A stretch of 64,000 nucleotides of DNA, taken from NCBI GenBank assembly GCA_964631605.1, contig CAZVYG010000017.1, positions 12,377-76,376 on the forward strand, given 5' to 3'. This DNA comes from JARKQH01 sp964631605 (lineage in GTDB: Bacteria; Verrucomicrobiota; Verrucomicrobiia; Limisphaerales; UBA8199). Shown in pieces: positions 41,891-51,824 of this stretch; the stretch's first letter is position 1, and each line of letters opens with the position of its first letter. Both the position numbers and the translations under genes were made by a program. The notes under the pieces were generated by a model that saw only the letters and a program-made list of their open reading frames with translations, was not told where the DNA came from and searched no databases.

Positions 41891-43210
41891 ATGAAGAACT
41901 CTGTTCACGTTAACGGCATCACACGCCGTCACTTTCTTGCCACCAGCACCCTTGCGCTTGCCGCTCCAACACTCATTCCCGCATTCGCCCTTGGGCGGGG
42001 CGGCCAGCCCGCGCCGTCCGAGCGCATCACGATGGGGGTGGTGGGCTGGGGGATGATGGGTCCCGGCAACACCGATGCCTTCCTCGGCATGAAGGACTGC
42101 CAGGTTCTGGCCGCGTGTGACCTGGATCAAAAACATCTCGAGGCGGCCGTCAACCGCATCAACAAGCAGTACGAAAACAAGGACTGCAAAGCCTACAAAG
42201 ACTATCGCGAGATGATGGCCCGAAAGGACATTGACACGGTGATGCTGGCCGTCCCGGACCATTGGCACGCCCTCACTGCGGTGGAAGCCGCCCGGCAGAA
42301 AAAGGATATTTACGGCGAGAAGCCGCTGGCACGCACCATCGCCGAGCAACAGGCCATTGTGAAAGCGGTGCAGGCCAACCAGCGGATTTGGCAGACTGGC
42401 TCGTGGCAGCGCTCTCAAGCACCGTTCCGCAAGGCCGCCGAGATTGTCCGCAACGGCCTGATCGGCAAAGTCACCCGCGTCGAAGTCGGACTCCCCGCCG
42501 GCCACCATGATTTCGCCGGCACCAAGAATTTCATGACCCCTTCGGATCCGCCGCCCGAGTTGGATTACGACTTTTGGATCGGCCCGTCGCAGATGGAACC
42601 CTACATCAAAGGCCGGGTCCACATGAACTGGCGCTGGAACTACAATACCGGCGGCGGCCAACTCCTGGATTGGATTGGCCACCACTGCGACATCGCCCAT
42701 TGGGGCCTTGACGCCGACAACTCCGGTCCCTCCGAAGTTGAGGGAACAGGCGAGTTTCCTCCCAAGGACGCGGTCTGGAACACTTGCACCAAATACCGGA
42801 TCACTTGCAAATACCCGGGCGGTGTCGAGCTGGTGATCGCGGGAGGTCACTCGGACATCCGCGGCGGAACAAAATGGATCGGCACCGACGGGTGGGTCTG
42901 GGTTGACCGCGGTGGCTTTGATGCCTCCAACACGGATTGGTTTGCTCAAATCCCGCCTGAAAAATATCAGGTCAAGCTCTACCGTTCCGACAGCCACCAC
43001 CGCAATTTCCTGGACTGCGTCAAGACCCGCAAACCGACCATCACCCCGGTCGAGACCGCTCATCATTCCGCCATTCCGGGACACCTGGGGCTCATTGCGA
43101 TGCTTGTCGGCCGCAAAATCAAGTGGGACACGGCGACCGAAACCATCGCCAACGACCCCGAGGCTTCCAAGCTCCTCACACGACCTTACCGTTCGCCGTG
43201 GAGAATCTAA
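41891..43210 (+). CDS. Tat-exported Gfo/Idh/MocA oxidoreductase
   Basis: A 439-residue NAD(P)-dependent oxidoreductase from MKNSVHVNGITRRHFLATST. The RR pair (R12, R13) with FLA forms a Tat signal, so it folds before export. The Rossmann motif is TMGVVGWGMMGPGNTDAFLG, and the family's EKPLARTIAEQQAIVKAVQA strand follows, with a Gfo-type C-terminal domain. Such proteins oxidise sugar derivatives; a substrate is not given. A start at 41786 (TTG) is in frame but the Tat leader supports 41891. A fragment of a paralog lies at 37318. Confidence 0.88.
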   Translation: MKNSVHVNGITRRHFLATSTLALAAPTLIPAFALGRGGQPAPSERITMGVVGWGMMGPGNTDAFLGMKDCQVLAACDLDQKHLEAAVNRINKQYENKDCKAYKDYREMMARKDIDTVMLAVPDHWHALTAVEAARQKKDIYGEKPLARTIAEQQAIVKAVQANQRIWQTGSWQRSQAPFRKAAEIVRNGLIGKVTRVEVGLPAGHHDFAGTKNFMTPSDPPPELDYDFWIGPSQMEPYIKGRVHMNWRWNYNTGGGQLLDWIGHHCDIAHWGLDADNSGPSEVEGTGEFPPKDAVWNTCTKYRITCKYPGGVELVIAGGHSDIRGGTKWIGTDGWVWVDRGGFDASNTDWFAQIPPEKYQVKLYRSDSHHRNFLDCVKTRKPTITPVETAHHSAIPGHLGLIAMLVGRKIKWDTATETIANDPEASKLLTRPYRSPWRI

Positions 43211-43347
43211 AGTAACTTGGGCGGTTTGGTTGGTTTCAACGCAAAAAAAACCCATTGGATGGGCATTAGACTTGCGCAGTGGGCTGTTCTTGCAATAAAG
43301 TATGGTGAAGTCAGTTAAACCATGCGTTCAGGAACCATGAATTGCAA

Positions 43348-43365
43348 GTACGGCAGCAGCCGTGC
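43348..43365 (+). promoter_or_regulatory. Hairpin just upstream of the pseudopilin start
   Basis: GTACGGC and GCCGTGC pair (one G-U) around an AGCA loop, 18 bp before the ATG at 43384. It could control translation of the pilin-like gene, or be a chance hairpin. Confidence 0.35.
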
Positions 43366-43383
43366 TGAAGTTGGATACACCCC

Positions 43384-44124
43384 ATGAGAGCCTTGCCTTT
43401 TCCCCCCGTGGCGCCGCTGCGGCGGGCCTTCACCCTCATTGAGTTGCTGGTCGTCATAGCAATTATAGCGATCCTCGCGGCCATGCTGTTGCCCGCCCTG
43501 GCGAATGCGAAGCGGAAGGCCCAGCAAACCGGCTGTCTGAACAACCTGAGGCAGACCGGGATGGCCCTCCACATGTGGGTGGATGATAACAACGGCTGGC
43601 TGCCGCCTGGGGAAGGCTCCAGCTTCGGCCTCTGGCACGGTCAACAAACCAGTTACAACCAGAATACCAAGTCCGAGCTCATCTACTACCTGGCCACCTA
43701 TATGGGTTACAAGGCCCCGGATAACGTGACCCGTTTGGCTCCCGCCATGTTCTGCCCCGGCTACCAGCGTTACAACGAAAACCGGGCGAGCACTTTGATG
43801 TCCAACGTGACGGTTTATGTTCGCACCGTTCCGCGGCAGGCGGGGTTGACCAATGCGGACGGGAGCGTGGTGTTCGATCCGTTCGGCTATCCTGTTTACC
43901 AAGGCAACCCACCGTTGCCGCCCCATCGCCTAAGCGAAATCGCCGGGGTGCGTCCCTTTACCGATGTTTTCCTCATGATGGATGCGGACCAAATTGCCTT
44001 CCCCACGGCCGGCTGGGTTGACCAGTTACCCAAGCAGCCCGTGCACGGGCGGGTCCGCAATTACATTTTCTTCGACAACCACGTGGCAACCCGCAGGATC
44101 GGCCCCAAGGGCTCGCTTCAGTAG
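43384..44124 (+). CDS. Type II secretion-like pseudopilin with prepilin leader
   Basis: A 246-residue protein with a short basic leader (MRALPFPPVAPLRRA), prepilin peptidase cleavage site before FTLIELLVVI, and a long hydrophobic helix IIAILAAMLLPALANAKRKA. The H-x9-DG-like end is HGRVRNYIFFDNHV (DN in place of DG). Such proteins are abundant and of unknown function in Verrucomicrobiota; they are anchored in the inner membrane as pilin-like helices. The central part is Asn/Tyr/Pro-rich. It stands alone; no other secretion genes adjoin. Confidence 0.87.
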   Translation: MRALPFPPVAPLRRAFTLIELLVVIAIIAILAAMLLPALANAKRKAQQTGCLNNLRQTGMALHMWVDDNNGWLPPGEGSSFGLWHGQQTSYNQNTKSELIYYLATYMGYKAPDNVTRLAPAMFCPGYQRYNENRASTLMSNVTVYVRTVPRQAGLTNADGSVVFDPFGYPVYQGNPPLPPHRLSEIAGVRPFTDVFLMMDADQIAFPTAGWVDQLPKQPVHGRVRNYIFFDNHVATRRIGPKGSLQ

Positions 44125-44330
44125 TTGTTACCAGCCCGAGTGCGGCCCCGGAGGACTTCGGGGTTAGACGTTCACCCCTCGATGTCCGGCGCCAGGTTCA
44201 CTTTAGCTTGTGAGGAAGCGCCGTGCGCATCTCCGGGCCAGCCCCTAACCCGATTCGAGCCGGGCAAAGGGGGTTTGCCGTTGTGGCGTTTCGCCTTCGA
44301 GGTTCGAGATCCCATTCCCAAGGTTCAATC

Positions 44331-47300
44331 ATGCGCTTCACCCTCTGTTCACCACATCTCTTCTTGACGGGGGCTCTCGCCTTCCTGCTCGCGACGCTGG
44401 GCCCCCTGCCTGCCATTGCCCTGGGCACCGGCCTGACGGGTGAGTATTTTGACAACAGCGACTTCACCACCCTGCGCGCGACCCGGATTGACCCGACTGT
44501 GGACTTCAATTGGGGCGCCGGCGCCCCGACCAACACCATGGGCACCGACACGTTCTCGGTCCGCTGGTCTGGCCAGGTCGAACCCGAGTTTTCCGAGACC
44601 TACTCTTTCCATGTCACCGCGGACGACGGCGCCCGGCTTTGGGTCAACAACCGGCTGTTGTTTGCTCGCACAACTTATTCGGCGGCCGCCCTGGAGATGT
44701 CCGGCCGGATCAATCTGGTCGCCGGCCAACGCTATAATATTGTCCTCGAATTCATCGAAGGGGCGGGCAACGCGCAGGTTCAGCTTGCGTGGTCCAGCCC
44801 CAGCCGGCCCAAAGAAATCATTCCACAAGGGCGGCTTTATCCGGCGGTGGCCGCTCCAGAAAGCGGGTCAATTCTCGCTGAGACCTGGCTCAATCTGCCG
44901 GGCACCAATGTCGCCACCCTGACTTCCGCCCCGAACTATCCTTCCCGGCCGGACGGCCGCGAGTTTCTGACCTCCATGGAAACACTCCAGCCGGATTGGA
45001 CCGATGATTACGGTACGCGGGTTTCCGGTTTCCTGCTGCCGCCCCGTGACGGAACTTACACCTTCGCGGTCGCCGGCGCCGACGCGGTCCAGCTCTTCCT
45101 GAGCCCCGATGCCAGCCCTGCCTCGAAACAACTCATTGCCTCGAACAACACCCCCACCGGCCTCCGTCAGTTCAACCTGCTGCCAGGCCAGGTTTCCGCT
45201 CCCGTTGCCCTCAACGCCCACACGAAGTATTACGTCGAACTGGTTCATAAAGCCGGCACGGGCGCGGACCACTTTGCCGCCGCGTGGATCGAGCCGGGCG
45301 GTTCGAACTTCACGATAATCCCCGCCAGCGCTCTCATTCCAGCGGGTCTTGACCGCGCCGCTCCCGCCCAAAACAACTACCTCGACACCCTCACCGGATC
45401 GCACCCCCGGTTGCTTGCCTCGAGCCAGCGTTTCGAGTGGCTCAAACGAACCCTCGCCTCGAACTCGGTTCCCCAGCTCAACTCGTGGTGGGCCACGGTC
45501 AGTAATTCGGCCTCTGCGATGCTCTCCCAGCCGGTCAATGTTTACAACCAGGACGTGCGCGGCACCATCCTTGCCGTCAGCCGGAGCGTGGTGGATCGCA
45601 TGTACAAGCTGGGCCTGGCCTGGCGCATGACGGGCAACAACATTTTCGCCGAGCGCGCCTGGGCCGAACTCGAGCAGGTTGCTTCCACCAACTTCCCCGA
45701 TTGGCACCCGGCGCACTTCCTGGATACGGCGGAAATGACCCACGCGTGCGCCATCGGCTACGACTGGCTTTACGATTACTGGACTCAGCCGCGGCGCGAC
45801 ACCATCCGCACTGCGATCATCAACAAGGGGCTGAACCCTTCGCTCACGCTCTACACCAATAATTCGAGTTGGGTGGCCTCCTCCGCCAACAACTGGAACC
45901 TGGTCTGCAACGGGGGCATGATCCTGGGCGCCCTGGCGATCGGCGCCGAGAACGAACCCCTCGCCGAATACGTTCTCTCGAAAGCGGTCGCCTCCGCCAG
46001 GCTGGTCATGCGCCATTACACAACGGACAACGGCGGCTGGTATGAGGGCCCCGGTTACTGGGATTACACCACCGATTACAACATGCGCCTCATGGCCGGC
46101 CTGGAATCGGCTCTTGGCTCGGATTTCGGCCTTAGTGCCGTCTCTTCGGTCTGGGAGACGGGGCTGAACCCGATCTACATGGTGGGTCCGTTGAAGCTCT
46201 CCTTTAATTACGCCGATGCAGGAGCCGGGAACATGCGCGGACCACAACTCTTTTGGCTCGCGCGCCGCCATAACCGTCCCGAATTCAGTTGGCATGAGCG
46301 CAACAACGCTTCGGTCGAACCGCTCGATCTTCTGTGGTACGATGGCCGCGGCTTTGATCCACAAACCACCGGTCTTCAGCCCGACAATTACTTTCGCGGC
46401 CCCACCGGCACGACGCCGTACGCCACCGCCGATGCGGTAACGTTGCGTTCGCGCTGGCAGGACACCGATGCCACTTTCGTTGGGACCAAGGGCGGCGAAC
46501 TGGGCGCCAGCCACGGCAACTTGGATGCGGGCAGTTTTGTGCTCGACGCCCTCGGCGTGCGCTGGGCGCATGATCTCGGCGGGGATGATTACGCGCTGCC
46601 CGGCTATTTCGGCTCGCAGCGCTGGACCTATTACCGCCTGCGCGCCGAGGGCCACAACACCCTGGTCATCAATCCCAGTTCTGCCGCTGACCAGACCGTA
46701 GGGGCCAAACCGCCGGTCATCCTCCATACCTCGGAACCGAACGCCGAGCGCAGCGCGGTCGTTCTGGACCTGACCAGCGCCTACTCCGTCTCGAAGGTCT
46801 GGCGCGGGATTCAGCTTTTGCGCAATCGCCGGTGGGTGCTGGTCCAGGACGAAATCCGTGCCGGCTCGCCCGCCAACGTCTGGTGGTTCATGCACATTCA
46901 TACCAACAGCGCCGTCACGCTTGATCCCTCCGGGACCTCCGCCATGCTGACTCAAGGTTCCGATCGTCTGTGGGTGCGCATCCTCGAAGGTGGGGGCACG
47001 ATCACGGTAAGTAATGCGGTCCCGTTGCCCACCTCTCCGAACCCGGCCGGGCAAAATCCGAATGCGAGCTATCGCAAACTGGCGGTCAACCTCGCAAACG
47101 TCACCAACACGACCTTCGCCGTTCTTTTTGTGCCGCTGTACCCTGCTGAAACCCCGCCGACCAACTTTCCGCCCATTGTGCCGTTGGCTGATTGGGGCGC
47201 GGCGGACACCAACGCCTTCGGCATCGTCTCAAACCAACCGCCGGTGGCGGTTTCCGCCCAAGTGGCCGTCGGCGCGGGTACTCCCCTCGATCTGGACCTT

Positions 47301-49256
47301 CGCACCCTTGCCTCGGACCTCGAGACGCCAGCCGATCAGCTCTTGTTTGCTGTGCTGCAGCCCACCAACGGGACAGTCTCCCTGTTGTCCGATGGTCACA
47401 CCGCCCGGTTCATTCCCTCACCCGGTTTCACGGGTCCGGCCTCGTTCCAATTCAGCGTGGTGGACACCTGGCCGGATCCCCGCCTGATGGCGCACTTCGA
47501 CTTTGAACCGCCGGAGGACACCCTGGACGGCGCCATCACCGACCGTTCGAGTCGGGCGGTGCCAGGTATTCTCACCACCGTCGGTTCCGGAACCAATTAC
47601 CTTTCGCCGGACACCCCGCCGCAGCTTGGCCTGCGCTCTTCTCAATCCTTGCTCCTGCGCGAAGCCGGAGACTTCAACGGCTCCCGACTGGTGGCCTCTG
47701 TTAACCCCGCAGACCTTGACTTTAACAAAGACGACTGGACGTTCACCGCCTGGTTTAAGCGACTCTCCAGCACCAACGACGATTTTCTGTTCTATATCGG
47801 CAGCAGTGATGGATTCGGGTCGCCCGACGAGTTCCAGGTTTATGGCCCCTCGGGGCAGAACTCGCTGACCCTGCGCCACTACATCGCCACGACCACCACC
47901 GATGCCGACCTGTCGGTCGGGGGTGTGGTTCCCGGCCAGTGGTATCACGCTGCGGTCTCCTTTCGCTCCACGGCAGGGAATACGGGTGAAATCGCCTTTT
48001 ACCTGAATGGCAACCTTGTGGGTTCCGACTCTTCTGTAACGTTGAACATGGCCTCGGGCTCCTCGGCAGTGTTCGGCGGTCACATGTCCTCCAGCTTTGC
48101 CATCACCCGCTGGTTCAACGGGGTGATTGACGACGCCACGATTTTCCGCGGTGTCCTCTCCCCGCAGGAAATCTCGCGTCTGATTTCCCTGCCCGCGGCC
48201 TATCGGGGCGGCGCCCGCGCCACCAACACCGTTTTGCTGACCGTGCTGCCGCCCAACCAACCTCCGACCATGACGGCCCTGTCCAACCTCTCGGTGATCG
48301 CAGGCGCCCAGCTTTTACTGCCGGTGCCCGCGGCAGACCCCGACTCTCCGCCCCAGCGGCTCGTTTTCTCGCTGCTGAGCGCCCCCCCGGGCGCCGCCAT
48401 TGACCCTGGGTGGGGTGTGATTTCCTGGCGGCCGACAGTCGCCCAAGCCGGCACGACCGGCCTGTTCCAAGTCGTCGCCACCGAAGCGGGCTGGCTGACC
48501 AACCTGGCTCCGGAAGCCGATGCCTATGTCCGGGATGGAAGCTACGCCTCCCTGAACTTCGGCTCGGATCCGCTGCTAACGGTTAAACTGGGCGCCAGCG
48601 GTCTGGCCCGGGAATCCTACCTGCGCTTTCCAGCTCCCGTCATGCCCGGGTCGCTCGCCGACGCGGTGCTTCAACTGACCCCTGTGGCGACCAACGTGCC
48701 CGCCCCTCACCTGCTGGGCATGGTTACCAACGACAACTGGAGTGAATCCGCCCTGACGTGGAACAACCGCCCGACGTCGTCCGCCGTTCTGGCCAGTTGG
48801 ACAGCGCAGGCCGGTGTTCCGATTCAAGTGCCGCTGGCTCCGTTGTATGCGCAGGAGCAGGTCGGTGATGGCCTGATCTCGTTGCGGATTTACGCTACCA
48901 ACACGACCAGTGACGGAAGAGTGGACTACGCGTCGCGGGAAAACTCCCCTGACCTGGCGCCCCGCATCATGGTTTTCAGCACCAATTGGTCCGCGCTGAG
49001 TGTCACGCAGACTTTCCTGGTATCCGTCGTTGCCCCTCAACCGCCCCGTCTTGCCCCGCTGGGCATCCACCATGGCGCGTTCGAGTTTCGGGTCAGCGGC
49101 GACCCCGGCCCGGATTACACGGTGCAGGTTTCCACGAACCTGCTGCAGTGGACCACCCTGCTAACCACCAACTCAGCAACGGTTCCTTTTACCCTCGCCG
49201 ATCCCGTTTCGACAAATTGGCCCGTGCGGTTCTACCGGGCCTTGCTCGGGCCCTGA
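44331..49256 (+). CDS. Giant secreted heparinase II/III-like lyase with PA14, LamG and DNRLRE-type domains
   Basis: A 1641-residue exported protein from MRFTLCSPHLFLTGALAFLL. Two PA14 domains (about residues 35-170 and 190-330) precede a heparinase II/III-like polysaccharide lyase (about 340-950), with HPRLLASSQRFEWLKRTL, YDWLYDYW, a YEGPGYWDYTTDYNMRLM stretch and GGELGASHGNLDAGSFVLDA. Then come Ig-like spacers, a LamG sandwich (about 1045-1290), another Ig-like spacer, a DNRLRE-type segment (LAPEADAYVRDGSYASLNFG) and the FYR-type end domain (PVRFYRALLGP). It may cleave glycosaminoglycan-like or alginate-like polymers. Domain limits are read by eye. Confidence 0.83.
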   Translation: MRFTLCSPHLFLTGALAFLLATLGPLPAIALGTGLTGEYFDNSDFTTLRATRIDPTVDFNWGAGAPTNTMGTDTFSVRWSGQVEPEFSETYSFHVTADDGARLWVNNRLLFARTTYSAAALEMSGRINLVAGQRYNIVLEFIEGAGNAQVQLAWSSPSRPKEIIPQGRLYPAVAAPESGSILAETWLNLPGTNVATLTSAPNYPSRPDGREFLTSMETLQPDWTDDYGTRVSGFLLPPRDGTYTFAVAGADAVQLFLSPDASPASKQLIASNNTPTGLRQFNLLPGQVSAPVALNAHTKYYVELVHKAGTGADHFAAAWIEPGGSNFTIIPASALIPAGLDRAAPAQNNYLDTLTGSHPRLLASSQRFEWLKRTLASNSVPQLNSWWATVSNSASAMLSQPVNVYNQDVRGTILAVSRSVVDRMYKLGLAWRMTGNNIFAERAWAELEQVASTNFPDWHPAHFLDTAEMTHACAIGYDWLYDYWTQPRRDTIRTAIINKGLNPSLTLYTNNSSWVASSANNWNLVCNGGMILGALAIGAENEPLAEYVLSKAVASARLVMRHYTTDNGGWYEGPGYWDYTTDYNMRLMAGLESALGSDFGLSAVSSVWETGLNPIYMVGPLKLSFNYADAGAGNMRGPQLFWLARRHNRPEFSWHERNNASVEPLDLLWYDGRGFDPQTTGLQPDNYFRGPTGTTPYATADAVTLRSRWQDTDATFVGTKGGELGASHGNLDAGSFVLDALGVRWAHDLGGDDYALPGYFGSQRWTYYRLRAEGHNTLVINPSSAADQTVGAKPPVILHTSEPNAERSAVVLDLTSAYSVSKVWRGIQLLRNRRWVLVQDEIRAGSPANVWWFMHIHTNSAVTLDPSGTSAMLTQGSDRLWVRILEGGGTITVSNAVPLPTSPNPAGQNPNASYRKLAVNLANVTNTTFAVLFVPLYPAETPPTNFPPIVPLADWGAADTNAFGIVSNQPPVAVSAQVAVGAGTPLDLDLRTLASDLETPADQLLFAVLQPTNGTVSLLSDGHTARFIPSPGFTGPASFQFSVVDTWPDPRLMAHFDFEPPEDTLDGAITDRSSRAVPGILTTVGSGTNYLSPDTPPQLGLRSSQSLLLREAGDFNGSRLVASVNPADLDFNKDDWTFTAWFKRLSSTNDDFLFYIGSSDGFGSPDEFQVYGPSGQNSLTLRHYIATTTTDADLSVGGVVPGQWYHAAVSFRSTAGNTGEIAFYLNGNLVGSDSSVTLNMASGSSAVFGGHMSSSFAITRWFNGVIDDATIFRGVLSPQEISRLISLPAAYRGGARATNTVLLTVLPPNQPPTMTALSNLSVIAGAQLLLPVPAADPDSPPQRLVFSLLSAPPGAAIDPGWGVISWRPTVAQAGTTGLFQVVATEAGWLTNLAPEADAYVRDGSYASLNFGSDPLLTVKLGASGLARESYLRFPAPVMPGSLADAVLQLTPVATNVPAPHLLGMVTNDNWSESALTWNNRPTSSAVLASWTAQAGVPIQVPLAPLYAQEQVGDGLISLRIYATNTTSDGRVDYASRENSPDLAPRIMVFSTNWSALSVTQTFLVSVVAPQPPRLAPLGIHHGAFEFRVSGDPGPDYTVQVSTNLLQWTTLLTTNSATVPFTLADPVSTNWPVRFYRALLGP

Positions 49257-49296
49257 CACGGTTCAGACGCGGGGAGGCCGTGCGCAAAGCCCCGGC

Positions 49297-50829
49297 TCAG
49301 CAGGCTTGCCGCAACTGGCGGACCAGGGTGCGGTCGCGATCGTAGATGTTGACGCAGAGGGGCACATGCCCGGGCAGCGCGTGGGTCGCGCAGCCGAAGC
49401 AGGGATCGTAGGCGCGAAAGGCCATTTCCACCATGTTCAGCAGGCCATCGTCCACCTTGCCCTTCTTGATGAGCCCCTTGGCGGCTTTGTCCACGCTCAT
49501 GGCGATGCGGGCGGCATTGTTCTGCGTGGCGACGATCAGGTTTGCCATTTGGATCAGGCCGCGTTCGTCGGTTTCGAAATGGTGGAACAGGGTGCCGCGC
49601 GGGGCTTCCACGACGCCAATGCCCACCTTGGGTTTGGCCTGCGGGATTTCGCGCAGGTTGGTGCTGGTGATTTCGTGGTCGTTCAACAACTCGACGATCC
49701 GCTCCGCCGCGTAAATCATTTCAACGATCCGCGCCCAGTGATTCGCAAGCGTGTGATGAACCGGCTTGCCGCCGAGGGTCTGGAAAAACTCCTCGTAGGC
49801 TTTTTGGGCGTGGGGCGTGGCCATGCCGTCCGCGACGTTGAGGCGTGCCAGGGGCGCGACCGCATACACACTGCTCTGGGGAAACTCTTCAAAGCCGTGC
49901 CAGCCGAGCGGCTTGAGGTAACAGAACTTGATGTAACTCCAGGGTTCGACGTGTTCGGCGATAAACTCGCGGTAACGCTGGGCGGGGAACTTGGCATACT
50001 CCTTGCCGGTGGAGTTTACGACGCGGAGCTGGCCGTCATAGAAGTTGATCCAATTCTGGGCGTCCACCAGACCGAGATAGTAGGTTCGGTGCGTATAGCT
50101 TTCCGACTTGATGAGGTTGACGTATTGCGGGTTGCGCAAGACGATATCCTTGAACACCTGCAAGGTGAACAAGGCGAACTCGACGGCATCCTTGCCCAGT
50201 TCTTTGAACCGGGGCAGGTCCTCGGGTTTGAGGCCTTTGGACACGCCGCCGGGCAGGCCCATGACCGGATGGATCACCTTGCCGCCGAAGTAGGCAATCA
50301 GCTCGCGCACGCGCCGGCGCATGGAGATGACCTTTTTGCCGGTCTCCAGCCCCACCTTCTGCACGACGCCCACCACGTTGCGCTGCTCCTTCGGTGCGTC
50401 GGGTCCCACAATGAAATCCGGGCCGCCCAGCAAATAAACATGCAGGGCGTGGTCCTCGAGCATGAAGGCGTTATAGACCAGCTCGCGAATTTTCCGCGCC
50501 GCCGGCGGAGGTTCGACCTGATAAAGGTCATCCAGCGCCTTGGTCGCCGCCATGTGATGAGCGGTCGGGCACACGCCGCAGATGCGGCTGGTGATCTGGG
50601 GCATTTCCTCCGCGGGCCGGCCGATGCTGAAGACCTCGAAGCCCCGGAGTTCGGGGATTTGCAGGTAGGCATGCTCGACGTCGCCCTGGTCGTTCAAAAA
50701 GATATCAATCTTGCCGTGGCCTTCCAGCCGGGTGATTGGGTCAATCGTAACGCGGCGGCGCTGGGCTTGAGCGGCGGCGCCCGCGCGGGCCTGGGCTTCG
50801 TTCCAAACAGATGTTGCAGCGGGGTTCAT
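49297..50829 (-). CDS. mvhA: [NiFe]-hydrogenase large subunit, MvhA/group 3 type
   Basis: A 510-residue large subunit holding the Ni-Fe site. The L1 motif is RICGVCPTAH (C84, C87) and the L2 motif DPCFGCATH (C477, C480, H483). The 27 residues after H483 form the tail that a maturation protease should remove. The N-terminal TIDPITRLEGHGK is typical of group 3 enzymes. With mvhG, mvhD and hdrABC adjoining, this is the MvhADG-HdrABC hydrogenase (group 3c) that splits H2 and bifurcates electrons to ferredoxin and a disulfide. It overlaps mvhG by 4 bp. No hyp maturation genes are in the window. Confidence 0.93.
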   Translation of the reverse strand: MNPAATSVWNEAQARAGAAAQAQRRRVTIDPITRLEGHGKIDIFLNDQGDVEHAYLQIPELRGFEVFSIGRPAEEMPQITSRICGVCPTAHHMAATKALDDLYQVEPPPAARKIRELVYNAFMLEDHALHVYLLGGPDFIVGPDAPKEQRNVVGVVQKVGLETGKKVISMRRRVRELIAYFGGKVIHPVMGLPGGVSKGLKPEDLPRFKELGKDAVEFALFTLQVFKDIVLRNPQYVNLIKSESYTHRTYYLGLVDAQNWINFYDGQLRVVNSTGKEYAKFPAQRYREFIAEHVEPWSYIKFCYLKPLGWHGFEEFPQSSVYAVAPLARLNVADGMATPHAQKAYEEFFQTLGGKPVHHTLANHWARIVEMIYAAERIVELLNDHEITSTNLREIPQAKPKVGIGVVEAPRGTLFHHFETDERGLIQMANLIVATQNNAARIAMSVDKAAKGLIKKGKVDDGLLNMVEMAFRAYDPCFGCATHALPGHVPLCVNIYDRDRTLVRQLRQAC

Positions 50830-51824
50830 GATTCCTTTCCGTTGCCGTTGTCAGTCGGGAGATTCACTTTTCGACGCAACAGACTCTTGGGCAATCCATA
50901 GCGGTAAAAGGTGCCGACCGGGTCGGGAATGCCAGCCAGGACCTCGGCGATTTCCTTGCCCTGTTTGGGCGCCAGGTTGGCGCACAAGGATGACAAAATC
51001 TTGGCGCCTTGGTCCCGCACGCGGGAGGTGGGGCCGAAGCAACCGGTACAAGGCATGTTTCCACAGGTGCAGGCAGCCTCGCACCCGCCGCGCGTGGCCG
51101 GCCCCATGCATACGATTCCCTGCGCCAGGAAGCACTCCTCGGGGTCGCTGTGGGTCAGGTGAGTGCGGCGAAACTCGGCAAAACTGAGGTCGGCCGGTTT
51201 GGTCGCTTTCCGCGGGCATTGCTCGCAAAGCGCAATGTCCGGCGCCAGCACCGTGCCCCGGGGCGGCAGGTTCCCAGCCAGCAAGGCCTGCAGGGCTGCC
51301 TGGGTAATCTTGGGGGTCGGCGGGCAGCCGGGGATGTAGAAGTCCACCTCCACCACCTGGTCGAGCGCGCGGACCACGTGCCGCAGTTCCGGCAGTGTGA
51401 GGTGATGGCCTTTAATATCCGTATTCACGGCGGGCCGCACCTTGTTCGGGTTGACGACCGAGGGAGCCTCTTCGAAGACAAAACGCAGCAGGTGCTCCCG
51501 GGAAAACTGGTTCGCCAGGCCCGGGATGCCGCCCAGGTGGGCGCAGGCGCCGTAGGCAATCAGGTACTGGCTCTTGCGCCGGAGCATCCGCGCCATTTCC
51601 TCCTGTTCACTCGAACGGATGGCGCCATTGACCAGGGTCGCCAGGATGGACTGGTCCGGCAGGGCTTCGACATCTTCCTTCTTGAAGTCCATTGCGCAGG
51701 GCCAGAAGACAATATCCACGGCTTCCACCACGCCGAGGATGTCCTCCGCAAAGTCCACCACCGCCTCCTCGCATCCGCCGCACGAGGCGCACCAGTAAAA
51801 GCCGATTTTGGGTTTAGCGGGCAT
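50826..51824 (-). CDS. mvhG: [NiFe]-hydrogenase small subunit, MvhG type
   Basis: A 332-residue iron-sulfur subunit carrying electrons from the Ni-Fe site. The proximal-cluster motif is WCASCGGCEEAVV (C12, C15, C18), and YGACAHLGG and FYIPGCPPTP supply further ligands. A Cys-rich stretch (CEAACTCGNMPCTGCFGP) lies near the C-terminus. No Tat leader is present, so the hydrogenase is cytoplasmic as expected for the Mvh class. Overlaps mvhD by 11 bp and mvhA by 4 bp. Confidence 0.92.
   Translation of the reverse strand: MPAKPKIGFYWCASCGGCEEAVVDFAEDILGVVEAVDIVFWPCAMDFKKEDVEALPDQSILATLVNGAIRSSEQEEMARMLRRKSQYLIAYGACAHLGGIPGLANQFSREHLLRFVFEEAPSVVNPNKVRPAVNTDIKGHHLTLPELRHVVRALDQVVEVDFYIPGCPPTPKITQAALQALLAGNLPPRGTVLAPDIALCEQCPRKATKPADLSFAEFRRTHLTHSDPEECFLAQGIVCMGPATRGGCEAACTCGNMPCTGCFGPTSRVRDQGAKILSSLCANLAPKQGKEIAEVLAGIPDPVGTFYRYGLPKSLLRRKVNLPTDNGNGKES

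Noticed and set aside
49306..50901. 531-residue plus-strand frame over the hydrogenase genes
   Set aside because: Antisense to mvhA and mvhG, whose Cys motifs are unmistakable.
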